From the NCBI RefSeq assembly GCF_014205275.1, contig NZ_JACHND010000001.1:2666001-2730000 (forward strand): a stretch of 64,000 bases of DNA, read 5' to 3'. The number at the start of each line of letters is the position of its first letter. Positions within the stretch are counted from its first letter, which is position 1. The notes beneath the pieces were generated by a model. It was not told the DNA's origin and searched no databases. It saw only the letters and a list, made by a program, of their open reading frames with translations. Source of the DNA: Sphaerisporangium siamense. GTDB taxonomy: Bacteria; Actinomycetota; Actinomycetes; Streptosporangiales; Streptosporangiaceae. Of this stretch, positions 53,209-61,014 are shown piece after piece. The position numbers were made by a program, and so were the translations under genes.

Positions 53209-53655
53209 GTGACGTCCATGACGGCGGAGATCTCTCCGCAGCAGCTCATCGTCTGGCGCATTCTTCAGCGGGCACAGGTCGAGATCACCCGCAGCCTGGA
53301 AATCGCGTTGCTGAGCAAGCACGACCTGGCGCCCGCCGCCTACGACGTGCTGTCCCAGCTCTTCGAGTCCCCCGGGCGGCGCCTGCGCATGAACGACCTG
53401 GCCGACCGGGTGCTGCTGTCGCGCAGCGGGCTGACGCGCCTGATCGACCGCCTCCAGCGTGAGGGCCTGGTGGAGCGCGAGGCGTGCGCGAGCGACGCGC
53501 GCGGCCTGTACGCGGTGCTGACGACGGCGGGCGAGGAACGGCTCTCCGAGGCGACCCCGACGTACATGCGCGCCGTCCGCGGGCGCTTCCTGGGGCTGCT
53601 GGACGACGAGGAACTGCGCCAGTGCGCCGCGATGCTCGCCAAGCTCTTCCCTTAG
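53209..53655 (+). CDS. MarR-family transcriptional regulator
   Basis: A 148-residue winged-helix regulator. The DNA-binding core is LSQLFESPGRRLRMNDLADRVLLSRSGLTRLIDRLQREGLVERE, with the wing DARGLYAVLTTAGEERL. Helices at both ends form the dimer interface. GTG start at 53209. Its last bases (TAG at 53653-53655) overlap those of the convergent DUF1003 gene. The ligand and regulon are unknown. Confidence 0.92.
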   Translation: MTSMTAEISPQQLIVWRILQRAQVEITRSLEIALLSKHDLAPAAYDVLSQLFESPGRRLRMNDLADRVLLSRSGLTRLIDRLQREGLVEREACASDARGLYAVLTTAGEERLSEATPTYMRAVRGRFLGLLDDEELRQCAAMLAKLFP

Positions 53656-54167
53656 GGCTTCTGCGCCTCCCCGGACCCCGCGCCCTGAGGCCCGCGCCCG
53701 TCCGGCGAGGCGCCCACCTCCTCGATCAGACGCTCCAGCTCGCTCCTGAGGTAGTCACGGGTGGCCAGCTCGCCGAGTCCCATGCGCAGCCCGGCGATCT
53801 CCCGGGTCAGGTACTCCACCTCGGCCTGGTTGCGCTCGCCGGCCGTCCTGTCCTGCTCGCCCTGCACGCGGTCGCGGTCGGCCTGGCGGTTCTGCGCGAG
53901 CAGGATCAGCGGCGCGGCGTAGGAGGCCTGCAGCGAGAGCAGCAGGGTCAGGAAGATGAACGGGTAGGGGTCGAAGATCAGCCCGTCCGGGGCCACGCTG
54001 TTCCACAGCAGCCACACCGTGATGAACACCGTCATGTACGCCAGGAACCGCGCGGTCCCCAGGAACCGGGCGAACCTCTCGGAGAACCGCCCCAGCGCCT
54101 CGGCGTCGTAGTGGGGGCGGATGCCGCGGCGGACCCCCCTCGGCTGGTCGAGACGGTCGGTCGTCAC
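53652..54167 (-). CDS. DUF1003 membrane protein
   Basis: A 171-residue protein with two closely spaced membrane helices (about 42-62 FLAYMTVFITVWLLWN and 70-90 PFIFLTLLLSLQASYAAPLIL). The PFIFLTLLLSLQAS-type signature belongs to the DUF1003 family, and a charged coiled-coil tail follows. The function is not known. GTG start overlapping the stop of the MgtE-N/CBS gene by 4 bp, so the two proteins are co-produced; this pairing is widely conserved and hints at a shared role in metal homeostasis. Confidence 0.9.
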   Translation of the reverse strand: MTTDRLDQPRGVRRGIRPHYDAEALGRFSERFARFLGTARFLAYMTVFITVWLLWNSVAPDGLIFDPYPFIFLTLLLSLQASYAAPLILLAQNRQADRDRVQGEQDRTAGERNQAEVEYLTREIAGLRMGLGELATRDYLRSELERLIEEVGASPDGRGPQGAGSGEAQKP

Positions 54168-55417
54168 CGCTCACCACCGTCCACCTCCGGCGTCTGCTCG
54201 TCCCGCTCGCGCCAGTCCGCGGGCAGCAGGTGGTCCAGCACGTCGTCCACGGTCACGGCGCCGAGCAGCCGCCCGAGCTCGTCCACCACCGCGACGGCGA
54301 CCAGGTTGTAGAACGCCAGGTACGACGTCACCTCGCGCAGGGGCATGTCGGGGCGTATGGGATCGACGCTGTTGTCCACGGCGGTGCCGAGCAGCGCGGA
54401 CGGCGGGTCGCGCAGCAGGCGCTGGAAGTGCGCCACGCCCAGGTACCTGCCGGTCGGCGTCTCGATCGGCGACCGGGTGACGTACACCTGGGCGGCGACG
54501 GCGGGGGTGAACTCCTGGCGGCGGACCTGGGCGAGCGCCTCGGCGATCGTGGCGTGCGGCGGCAGCACGATCGGCACGCTGGTCATCATGCCGCCCGCGG
54601 TGTTCTCGGCGTAGGTCAGCAGGCGCAGCACCGGGGCGGCCTCGCGGGGCTCCATGCGGGACAGCAGCGCCTGGGCCTGGGCGGGCGGCAGGTCCTGGAG
54701 CAGGTCGGCGGCGTCGTCGGGGTCCATGGCGGCGAGGACGTCGGAGGCCCGCTCGGCGTCGAGGCGGCCGAGGATGCCGATCTGGTCGCGTTCGGGCAGT
54801 TCCTCCAGCACGTCGGCGAGCCGGTCGTCCTGCAGCGCGGAGGCCACCTCGGCCCTGCGCTTGTCGGGCAGGTGGCGCAGGGCGTTGGCGAGGTCGGCGG
54901 GGCGGGTCTCCTCGAAGGCGGCCAGCAGGCCCGCGGCGCCCTGGTCGTCCTGCACGGCGCCGAACCCCTTGACGTCCGCCCAGTCCACGATCAGGGTCTC
55001 GCCGCGCCGCCGCCGCAGGCCGCGCCCGGCCGCGCCGCGCAGCACCGCCACCTTGGTGATCAGCCACTCGCCGCTTCTGACCTGCTCCATGGCCAGGTCC
55101 AGGACGATCACCTTCTCGCCGCCCACCTCGACGGACAGGTCGAGCAGCTCGCCGAGGGCCAGCGACTCGGTCGCGTGCTTCTCGAACCGCCGCATGTTGA
55201 TCGTGCCCGTGAAGATCACCGCGTCGGCCTCGACGCCGCGGACCCGCGTGACGGGCAGGAACACGCGGCGGCGCGGCTGGACCTCGACGACGAGGCCGTG
55301 CACGCGCGGAGGGTCGGCGGGGCGCATGGCCACCACGACGTCGCGGATGCGCCCGAGCTGGTCGCCCGCCGGGTCGAACACCGGGGTTCCGGCGAGCCGG
55401 GCGACGAAGATCCTCAC
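54164..55417 (-). CDS. MgtE N-terminal and CBS domain protein without transport domain
   Basis: A 417-residue cytoplasmic protein. The N-terminal about 150 residues look like PRC-barrel units (GDQLGRIRDVVVAMR). The superhelical MgtE_N domain is at about 170-290 (LADVLEELPERDQIGILGRL; MDPDDAADLLQDLPPAQAQALLSRM). Two CBS motifs follow (TSVPIVLPPHATIAEALAQV; ITSY-like PLREVTSYLAFYNLVAVAVVD). The membrane channel of true MgtE Mg2+ transporters is missing, so it is more likely a Mg2+/nucleotide sensor. GTG start at 55417, GTGA-coupled to the DUF1003 gene. Confidence 0.88.
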   Translation of the reverse strand: MRIFVARLAGTPVFDPAGDQLGRIRDVVVAMRPADPPRVHGLVVEVQPRRRVFLPVTRVRGVEADAVIFTGTINMRRFEKHATESLALGELLDLSVEVGGEKVIVLDLAMEQVRSGEWLITKVAVLRGAAGRGLRRRRGETLIVDWADVKGFGAVQDDQGAAGLLAAFEETRPADLANALRHLPDKRRAEVASALQDDRLADVLEELPERDQIGILGRLDAERASDVLAAMDPDDAADLLQDLPPAQAQALLSRMEPREAAPVLRLLTYAENTAGGMMTSVPIVLPPHATIAEALAQVRRQEFTPAVAAQVYVTRSPIETPTGRYLGVAHFQRLLRDPPSALLGTAVDNSVDPIRPDMPLREVTSYLAFYNLVAVAVVDELGRLLGAVTVDDVLDHLLPADWRERDEQTPEVDGGER

Positions 55418-55571
55418 TACCGCAGCGTACGAGGTCAGAGGGGGTGAGCCGTGCCCCGCCCCCGTAAAAGCCCTCTCAACCGTCTCGGCACCCGGATATG
55501 CCTTGATGCCGTCGGCCGCCCCGTGACAGGATCAAAAGGACCTTACGCTCATTACGGGGAGGGCTTGGCTG

Positions 55572-56591
55572 ATGAGAGGCGCGGCGCTGGGGATTGCCGT
55601 CCTGTCCGCCTGGACTTTCGGGTTCTCCGGCTCCATGGCCAAGTTCCTCGGGGCGGGCGGCCTCACTCCACTGCAGGCCGTCTGGGTGCGCATGGCGGGG
55701 GCCGCGATCCTGCTGCTGGCGATCCTCGCCGTCTTCCGCCCGAGGTCCCTGCGCGTCCCCCGGGGCAGGCTCGGCTTCTACGCCGCCTACGGGCTCGTCG
55801 CCGTCGCCGGGGTGCAGGCCCTGTTCTTCGTCGCCATCACCCGCCTGCCGGTCGGCGTGGCCCTCCTGCTGGAGTACACCTCACCGGTCCTGGTGGTGTT
55901 CTGGGTGCGGTTCGTCCGCGGCGTGCGGCTGCCGCGCTCGGCGTACGCCGGGGCGGTGATCGTGCTCGTGGGGCTCGGCGTGGTGGTCGAGGTCTGGCGC
56001 GGGTTCGCCCTGGACGGCGTCGGGCTGCTGCTCGGCCTCGTCGCCGCCGCCTGCTGCGCCGGCTACTTCCTCATGAGCGACGGCACCGGCGGCGAGGTGG
56101 ACCCGCTCGGCCTCATCGCCTGGGGCCTGGCCGGCGCCGCCGTGGTGCTCGCGCCGCTGTCCCGGCCGTGGGAGATCCCCTGGAGCGCGTTCGGGTCGGC
56201 GGCCACGCTCGGCGGGCACACGCTGCCCGTGTACGTCGCCGCCCTGTGGCTCATCGCCGTGGCCACCGTGCTCGCCTACATCACCGGCGTCACCGCCGTG
56301 CGCCGCCTGTCGGCCGCCGTCGGCGCCACCGTGGCGTCCCTGGAGGTCGTCACCGGCGCGGTGATCGCGTGGATCCTGGTGGGCGAACACCTCGGCGCGG
56401 CGCAGATCGCCGGGGGAGCCGTCGTGCTCGCCGGGGCCCTGCTGGCTCAGACCGCCACGTCGGGGGCCAGCCGGACCACCGAGGAGCCCGCGGCCCAGCG
56501 GGAGGCCAGCCCCGCCGCGTCGGGCGCGTTCAGCCGCTCCTTCGCCAGCGCCGCGATGGCCCCGGCGTCCCCCTCCGAGGGCGACGACTGA
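55572..56591 (+). CDS. EamA/DMT-family transporter
   Basis: A 339-residue drug/metabolite transporter with ten hydrophobic helices in two EamA repeats (SAWTFGFSGSMAKFLGAGGLTPLQAVWVRM; AVGATVASLEVVTGAVIAWILVGEHLGAAQIAGGA in the second). Members export amino acids, purines or related metabolites. The last about 48 residues (SGASRTTEEPAAQREASP onwards) are hydrophilic and overlap the convergent gene by 145 bp, which suggests the original stop was lost or moved. Confidence 0.88.
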   Translation: MRGAALGIAVLSAWTFGFSGSMAKFLGAGGLTPLQAVWVRMAGAAILLLAILAVFRPRSLRVPRGRLGFYAAYGLVAVAGVQALFFVAITRLPVGVALLLEYTSPVLVVFWVRFVRGVRLPRSAYAGAVIVLVGLGVVVEVWRGFALDGVGLLLGLVAAACCAGYFLMSDGTGGEVDPLGLIAWGLAGAAVVLAPLSRPWEIPWSAFGSAATLGGHTLPVYVAALWLIAVATVLAYITGVTAVRRLSAAVGATVASLEVVTGAVIAWILVGEHLGAAQIAGGAVVLAGALLAQTATSGASRTTEEPAAQREASPAASGAFSRSFASAAMAPASPSEGDD

Positions 56592-56830
56592 TCGACCACG
56601 CGGACGCGGGCCTCGAACGCCACCAGCCGGGCGCCGTTGTCCTTGCTGCGCAGCGTCACCGTGACCCGCGCGGCGTCCACCAGACCGGGGAGCGCCTGCT
56701 CGCCGCCGCCGGTGACTACGTAGAGCGCGCCGTCGTGCCACACGTGCCAGGCCAGCCGGTCGCCCGCCGGCAGCGAGATCCACAGCACGCTCGACTTCTT
56801 CGCGGCTTCTTCGATCAGCGAGAGGCTCAC
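56447..56830 (-). CDS. Hypothetical protein, possible FMN-binding split-barrel
   Basis: A 127-residue protein starting with GTG 56830. The part LWISLPAGDRLAWHVWHDGALYVVTGGGEQALPGL, then AARVTVTLRSKDNGARLVAFEARV, has the strand pattern of pyridoxamine-phosphate-oxidase-like split barrels. The C-terminus is helical. No cofactor-binding residues can be named with confidence. Its 3' third overlaps the EamA gene on the other strand. Confidence 0.65.
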   Translation of the reverse strand: MSLSLIEEAAKKSSVLWISLPAGDRLAWHVWHDGALYVVTGGGEQALPGLVDAARVTVTLRSKDNGARLVAFEARVRVVDQSSPSEGDAGAIAALAKERLNAPDAAGLASRWAAGSSVVRLAPDVAV

Positions 56831-56849
56831 ACCAGCAATGTACGGCGGC

Positions 56850-56875
56850 CGGCGCCCGGCCGTGGCCGGGCGCCG
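56850..56875. terminator. Tight GC hairpin downstream of bioY
   Basis: CGGCGCCCGGCC and GGCCGGGCGCCG, separated by two bases, form a long GC hairpin 7 bp beyond the bioY stop and before the next minus-strand gene. Probably the bioY terminator. Confidence 0.55.
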
Positions 56876-56881
56876 TGAAGA

Positions 56882-57457
56882 TCAGCGGTCGAGCAGCTTC
56901 CAGGCGCCGGGCAGCAGCGCCGCCGCGGCGAGCACCTTGAGCCCGTCCCCGATCAGGAACGGCACCACGCCCGCGTCGAAGGCCGCGGGCAGGTCCATCG
57001 ACCTGGCGACCATGAGCCACGGGACGCCGATCGCGTAGATGAGCACGGTGCTGAAGGTCATCGTGGCGACCGTGCGCAGCGGCGTGCGGTCCCCGCCCCT
57101 GCGGGAGAGGGCCCCGGCGACCGAGGCCGCGAGGATGAACCCGACGACGTATCCGAGCGTCGCGTTGCCGCCGTTCGGCGCGAACCACGGCACGCCGAGC
57201 TGCCCGATCACCAGGTACAGCGCCATGGCGGCGAACGCGCGCGGCAGGCCGAGCGCCGCGCCGGACAGCAGCACGGCGAAGGTCTGGAGCGTCAGCGGCA
57301 CCGGGGTTCCCGGCAGGGGAATGCTGACCTGCGCGGCCACGCCGACGAGCCCGGCGGCGCCCACGACCAGCGCGATGTCCCTGACCAGCTTGCTGGGGAC
57401 GGCGGGGACGAGGTCGGACAGTACGGCGGGTCGAACCGCCACAGATGCATCGCTCAT
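56882..57457 (-). CDS. bioY: Biotin transporter substrate-binding component BioY
   Basis: A 191-residue ECF-type S component with six hydrophobic segments. Conserved BioY stretches are AAQVSIPLPGTPVPLTLQTFAVLLSGAALGLPRA, QLGVPWFAPNGGNATLGYVVGF and the C-terminal VVPFLIGDGLKVLAAAALLP. It takes up biotin, either alone or with a shared energising module; no BioM/BioN genes follow. ATG 57457 has AGGGAG 8 nt upstream; the much longer open frame is rejected. Divergent from the citrate-lyase-like gene across 169 bp. Confidence 0.93.
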   Translation of the reverse strand: MSDASVAVRPAVLSDLVPAVPSKLVRDIALVVGAAGLVGVAAQVSIPLPGTPVPLTLQTFAVLLSGAALGLPRAFAAMALYLVIGQLGVPWFAPNGGNATLGYVVGFILAASVAGALSRRGGDRTPLRTVATMTFSTVLIYAIGVPWLMVARSMDLPAAFDAGVVPFLIGDGLKVLAAAALLPGAWKLLDR

Positions 57458-57626
57458 TGTCTTACTCCCTCTAGATCCCTTTACCGATGCTTGGTCTCTA
57501 TTGTCGGGAAGGTCGGTTCCGAAAGCCGTACGAGATCCCCGCCAAGAACCGGCGCTCCCCTTTGTGACGCCCCCACAGGCACCCCGCGAGCCCGGCAGGA
57601 CCGCTCCGAGGGCTACGGTGGTGCGC

Positions 57627-58556
57627 ATGCGCTCCCGACGTTCCTGCCTCGCCGTGCCCGGCAGCAACCCCCGCTTCCTGGAGAAGGCGCAGGGACTGCC
57701 CGCCGACGAGGTGTTCCTCGACCTGGAGGACTCCGTCGCCCCCCAGGCCAAGGAAGAGGCCAGGAAGAACGTCGCCGCCGCGCTGCGCACCGGCGACTGG
57801 ACCGGCAGGACCGTCGCCGTCCGGGTCAACGACCTGTCGACCATGTGGACGTACCGCGACGTCATCGAGGTCGTCGAGGCGGCCGGCGACGCCCTCGACT
57901 GCGTCATGTTGCCCAAGGTGAGCGACGCCGGCCAGGTCGCCTGGCTGGACACCCTCCTCACCCAGATCGAGAAGGCCACGGGCCTGCCCGCCGGGCGCAT
58001 CGGCATCGAGGCCCAGATCGAGGACGCGCGCGGCCTGGTCGCCGTCGACGCCATCGCCGCCGCCTCGCCCCGCCTGGAGACCCTGGTGTTCGGCCCCGCC
58101 GACTTCATGGCGTCCATCAACATGAAGACCCTCGTCGTCGGCCAGCAGCCCCCCGGCTACACCGAGGGCGACGCCTACCACTACGTGCTCATGCGCATCC
58201 TCATGGCCGCCAGAGCGAACGACCTCCAGGCCATCGACGGCCCCTACCTCCAGATCAAGGACCTCGACGGCTTCACCAAGGTCGCCCGCAGATCCGCCGC
58301 CCTCGGCTTCGACGGCAAATGGGTCCTCCACCCGACCCAGATCGACACCGCCAACGAGATCTACTCCCCGTCCCAGGCCGACTACGACCACGCCGAGGCG
58401 ATCCTGGAGGCCTACGACCACGCCACCACAGTGGAACGCCGCGGCGCCGTCATGCTCGGCACCGAAATGATCGACGAAGCCAGCCGCAAAATGGCCGAAG
58501 TAATAGCCACCAAAGGCCGCGCCGCCGGCCTCACCCGCACCCACCCCACCTCCTGA
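57627..58556 (+). CDS. HpcH/HpaI-family CoA ester lyase (malyl-CoA / citrate lyase beta type)
   Basis: A 309-residue TIM-barrel lyase. It opens RRSCLAVPGSNPRFLEKAQG, then VFLDLEDSVAPQAKEEARKN with the metal-binding acidic residues. GIEAQIEDARGLVAVDAIAA and LVFGPADFMASINMKTL follow, and KWVLHPTQIDTANEIYSPS closes the domain. It cleaves (or forms) a beta-hydroxyacyl-CoA such as L-malyl-CoA or citramalyl-CoA. ATG 57627, or GTG two codons earlier; the upstream open frame is the reverse of bioY. Confidence 0.9.
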   Translation: MRSRRSCLAVPGSNPRFLEKAQGLPADEVFLDLEDSVAPQAKEEARKNVAAALRTGDWTGRTVAVRVNDLSTMWTYRDVIEVVEAAGDALDCVMLPKVSDAGQVAWLDTLLTQIEKATGLPAGRIGIEAQIEDARGLVAVDAIAAASPRLETLVFGPADFMASINMKTLVVGQQPPGYTEGDAYHYVLMRILMAARANDLQAIDGPYLQIKDLDGFTKVARRSAALGFDGKWVLHPTQIDTANEIYSPSQADYDHAEAILEAYDHATTVERRGAVMLGTEMIDEASRKMAEVIATKGRAAGLTRTHPTS

Positions 58557-58686
58557 TCGCGCCCGTCCATGCCGTAAAGGCCGGGATCACGGTCGCGTAC
58601 TGGTGTGTGGCGGCGGGCGGTCGCCGGTGCGGGCCATGTGGCCCGTATCGAAAAATCGGCGGCTGCCTGTGAACATGGATCCGCGC

Positions 58687-59025
58687 TCAGGCAAGCCGAT
58701 ATTCCGTGTCTCCGAAGTCGGCTACCACCCGCAACTTGCCGCCGAGTGCTTCCACATAGGAGCGGAGAGTTGACACTTCGGCCCGGTCGACCTCGCCGTG
58801 CTCGATCGCGGATACGCGAGGAGCGGAAACACCCATTGATACGGCGACGTCCCGCTGCGTCAAGGACTGCTCCTGTCGGATCTCTGCGAGCCTGTGCCCA
58901 CGCGTCTCGGCGATCAACCGATCCATCGCCGCCCGCTTCTGCTCAGGTGACCTTACCGGCAGCCCCGCGGCCTCACGGCGCTCATGGACCTTGCGCTTGG
59001 TCTCCTCCCAGCCAACAGTGGTCAC
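58687..59025 (-). CDS. XRE-family antitoxin (HigA-like)
   Basis: A 112-residue helix-turn-helix protein. The DNA-binding part is HRLAEIRQEQSLTQRDVAVSMGVSAPRVSAIEHGEVDRAEVSTLRSYVEALGGKL, the usual compact XRE antitoxin of RelE/HigB-type modules. An N-terminal helical part precedes it, and the family-typical end RVVADFGDTEYRLA closes it. It starts 4 bp inside the end of a toxin-like gene (toxin first, antitoxin second), the HigBA order. The antitoxin frame is intact although the toxin frame is not. Confidence 0.88.
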   Translation of the reverse strand: MTTVGWEETKRKVHERREAAGLPVRSPEQKRAAMDRLIAETRGHRLAEIRQEQSLTQRDVAVSMGVSAPRVSAIEHGEVDRAEVSTLRSYVEALGGKLRVVADFGDTEYRLA

Positions 59026-59339
59026 TTGTACTCCCTGGTCTCTAGCTCGCCAAGATGAGCCTGGTAACGCTTCTCGGCGAGCGGGATATTAACGTCGTAC
59101 CAGCTCTGCCAGTTCCCCGTTTTGTCTCCTGCGACCAACAACACCGCGCGGCGTACCGGGTCGAAGGCGAACGCCGATGGGGTGTGGGCGCCGTCGTACA
59201 CCGTGAGCGCGAGAGCGACGCCGCGCTTCGACGGCAAACGGTCCTCGCCTCCGGGCCCTGGGGGCCCTCCGGCTCGGGCTGTGTTTTCCCAGGGGGCTCC
59301 GCCCCCCTCGCCCCCCGATGAGGGGCTGCCGCCCCTCAT
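59022..59339 (-). pseudogene. RelE/HigB-like toxin remnant, 5' half replaced by a repeat
   Basis: The last about 55-70 codons are recognisable as a phage-derived Gp49/HigB-like toxin: AFAFDPVRRAVLLVAGDKTG followed by NWQSWYDVNIPLAEKRYQAHL. The family normally has 105-120 residues with a helical N-terminal half. Here everything upstream of about 59240 comes from a dispersed repeat and translates to a low-complexity GGGAPWENTARAGGPPGPGG string. The reading frame happens to stay open to ATG 59339, so a fusion of 105 residues is possible, but the toxin's N-terminal helices are missing. Most likely inactive. Confidence 0.7.
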
Positions 59340-59350
59340 ACTCCCCGCTC
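59240..59350 (-). repeat. Dispersed ~111-bp palindromic repeat, copy 1
   Basis: Nearly identical (about 105 of 112 aligned positions by eye) to the sequence at 60812-60923 in inverse orientation. Inside it are several small hairpins: GGGCCCTGGGGGCCC, GGGGGCTCCGCCCCC and GAGGGGCTGCCGCCCCTC. This is the style of actinobacterial REP/MITE-like elements. Its left edge coincides with the point where toxin homology ends. Confidence 0.85.
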
Positions 59351-59439
59351 ATCACGTCGCCCCGGTCTCGTCCGAAACAGCCTCCCAGGAAAGGCAGGGC
59401 CCGCTTATCCGGATGCCGTACGAGGTCGCGACGTGAGAA

Positions 59440-60648
59440 TCAGTGCGCAACGCCCATGCGAGAGGCCATACCTCGTAGCTCGCGGTCGAGGCTTGCTCCC
59501 TTGCCCTGCTCGAGCATGACGGCGACCGTCTCCTTGACCTTGACGTCGTTACGAATCTTGTGTGGTGCGACGCGCTCCGCGCGAAGCAGCCACTGCACGG
59601 CCTCGCCCCTGGTACGCCGCTCACGGGCCAGCGCTCTGCCGATGTCGGCGAGGAACGCGGAATGCCGTCCACTCCGAGCCGCAAGCCTTCGCTCATCGAC
59701 GTGGCGAGCCAGGTTCAGAACGGTGCCACCGGACTCCCCACGCTCGACCGCCAGGGCGATCCGCCACACCGCGACATTGGAGACGGAGAACGCGCCCCAG
59801 TTTTCGCCAGGGGTGTCGGGAATCCGGCGGGCCAGTTGGTCAGCCTGCGCAAGCCAGTGATCGGCACGGCCAGCATTATGGGCCACGGTCGCGGCCAGAG
59901 CGCTCGCGAGCGTGAGCATTCCCAGGACTTGAATCCCGAGGCCGTCGGCAACCTGAGGTTGCAGCGCCTCGGCCGCGGTCTCGGCTGTGCGCAGCTTCAC
60001 CTGCCACGAGGTCGTCGGCAAAGTATGAACCCGTAGGGAAGCCGCCTTGCCCAGGCTGATGGGATCTCCGAGCGTTCTCGCGACCTCGGAGGCACGCATG
60101 GCGGCGATGGATGCGAGATCCCCGTATCCAAGATCCTTAGGGACGAAGGTGGCGGTCTGGAAAGCGTCGATCAGGGTGGAGAGTGCGAGACGGTATGCGG
60201 CCTCGTCGACAGGTGCGCACGCGTGTACGTGCAGCTCGTCGATCAGCCCGGGCAGCATTCGGCCGACGTCCGTGAACTTGTGTTCACTCCGGTCGATGCG
60301 GGCCATCTCCGCAACCAACTCGGTCAGAGGGCGCGCGTCGGCGACGGCGGGTGCGGTGAGTGTGTTCGTCAACAGAGCGGCGCGGAGGTTGGGGATGGTG
60401 ATATGCGGCTCCGCCTGTACAAGATCGGCGGACAGGTACGCCCCTCCGGTCAGGTCCGCCTCGCTGACCCGTAGGGCTGCCGCCAGGGCGGCGATATGGG
60501 AACGGCGATCGAGAGTTCGCAGCCCGCGCTCGGCCATGGAGAGGAAGCCGGTACTCAGCCCGGCTTGTCCCGCTACCTGAGCGAGGGTCATACGACGCCA
60601 GCGGCGCAGGGTCCGCAGCCTGGCCCCGATCGTAGCTTCGTCGCCCAT
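59440..60648 (-). CDS. XRE-type regulator with TPR-like helical domain
   Basis: A 402-residue protein. The N-terminal helix-turn-helix is IGARLRTLRRWRRMTLAQVAGQAGLSTGFLSMAERGLR (about 7-45). A long all-helical, alanine-rich C-terminal part follows, patterned like TPR units of the actinomycete XRE/AfsR-like regulators (MLTLASALAATVAHNAGRADHW and VSNVAVWRIALAVERGESGG). These often control secondary metabolism or development through small peptides or unknown signals. It lies between the two inverted repeat copies. The 130 bp upstream of the ATG at 60648 are its promoter region, without a visible operator. Confidence 0.88.
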   Translation of the reverse strand: MGDEATIGARLRTLRRWRRMTLAQVAGQAGLSTGFLSMAERGLRTLDRRSHIAALAAALRVSEADLTGGAYLSADLVQAEPHITIPNLRAALLTNTLTAPAVADARPLTELVAEMARIDRSEHKFTDVGRMLPGLIDELHVHACAPVDEAAYRLALSTLIDAFQTATFVPKDLGYGDLASIAAMRASEVARTLGDPISLGKAASLRVHTLPTTSWQVKLRTAETAAEALQPQVADGLGIQVLGMLTLASALAATVAHNAGRADHWLAQADQLARRIPDTPGENWGAFSVSNVAVWRIALAVERGESGGTVLNLARHVDERRLAARSGRHSAFLADIGRALARERRTRGEAVQWLLRAERVAPHKIRNDVKVKETVAVMLEQGKGASLDRELRGMASRMGVAH

Positions 60649-60811
60649 GAAGCCCTGACCTCCTGAAGCCGCAGGGACTTCAGGCTACGCGGGCGGTCCT
60701 TGTCTGTGCAGCCGTATGAAGAGAGGCCATAGACCTTCTGCTCTTCGTCTCGATCAGGCTTACGGAAATAGTGTCATTTCGCCGATAGAACACGTCGCGG
60801 TGGGGTTATAG

Positions 60812-60923
60812 AGCGGGGAGTTCAAGGGGCGGCAGCCCCTCGTCGGGGGGGCGAGGGGGGCGGAGCCCCCTGGGAAAACACAGCCCGAGCCGGAGGGCCC
60901 CCGGGGCCCGGAGGTGAGGACCT
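60812..60923 (+). repeat. Dispersed ~111-bp palindromic repeat, copy 2
   Basis: The inverse-oriented partner of 59240-59350. The differences are one inserted C in a C/G run and about six substitutions. It sits in the 366-bp gap (60649-61014) between the divergent XRE regulator and the CPBP protease, where nothing else but promoter sequence is visible. Its stacked GC hairpins could also influence transcription of either neighbour. Confidence 0.85.
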
Positions 60924-61014
60924 TGTCTGGAGGTGAGGGCCTATACCGGGGCGTCGTTACGGAGCCGGTACGGGGCGATCGCTGGGGCTGGGGGTGGGTG
61001 GGGAGAATGGGGAT

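Noticed and set aside
57039..57626. N-terminal extension of the CoA-lyase frame
   Set aside because: It is the antisense of bioY, and the family's N-terminal motif starts directly after ATG 57627.
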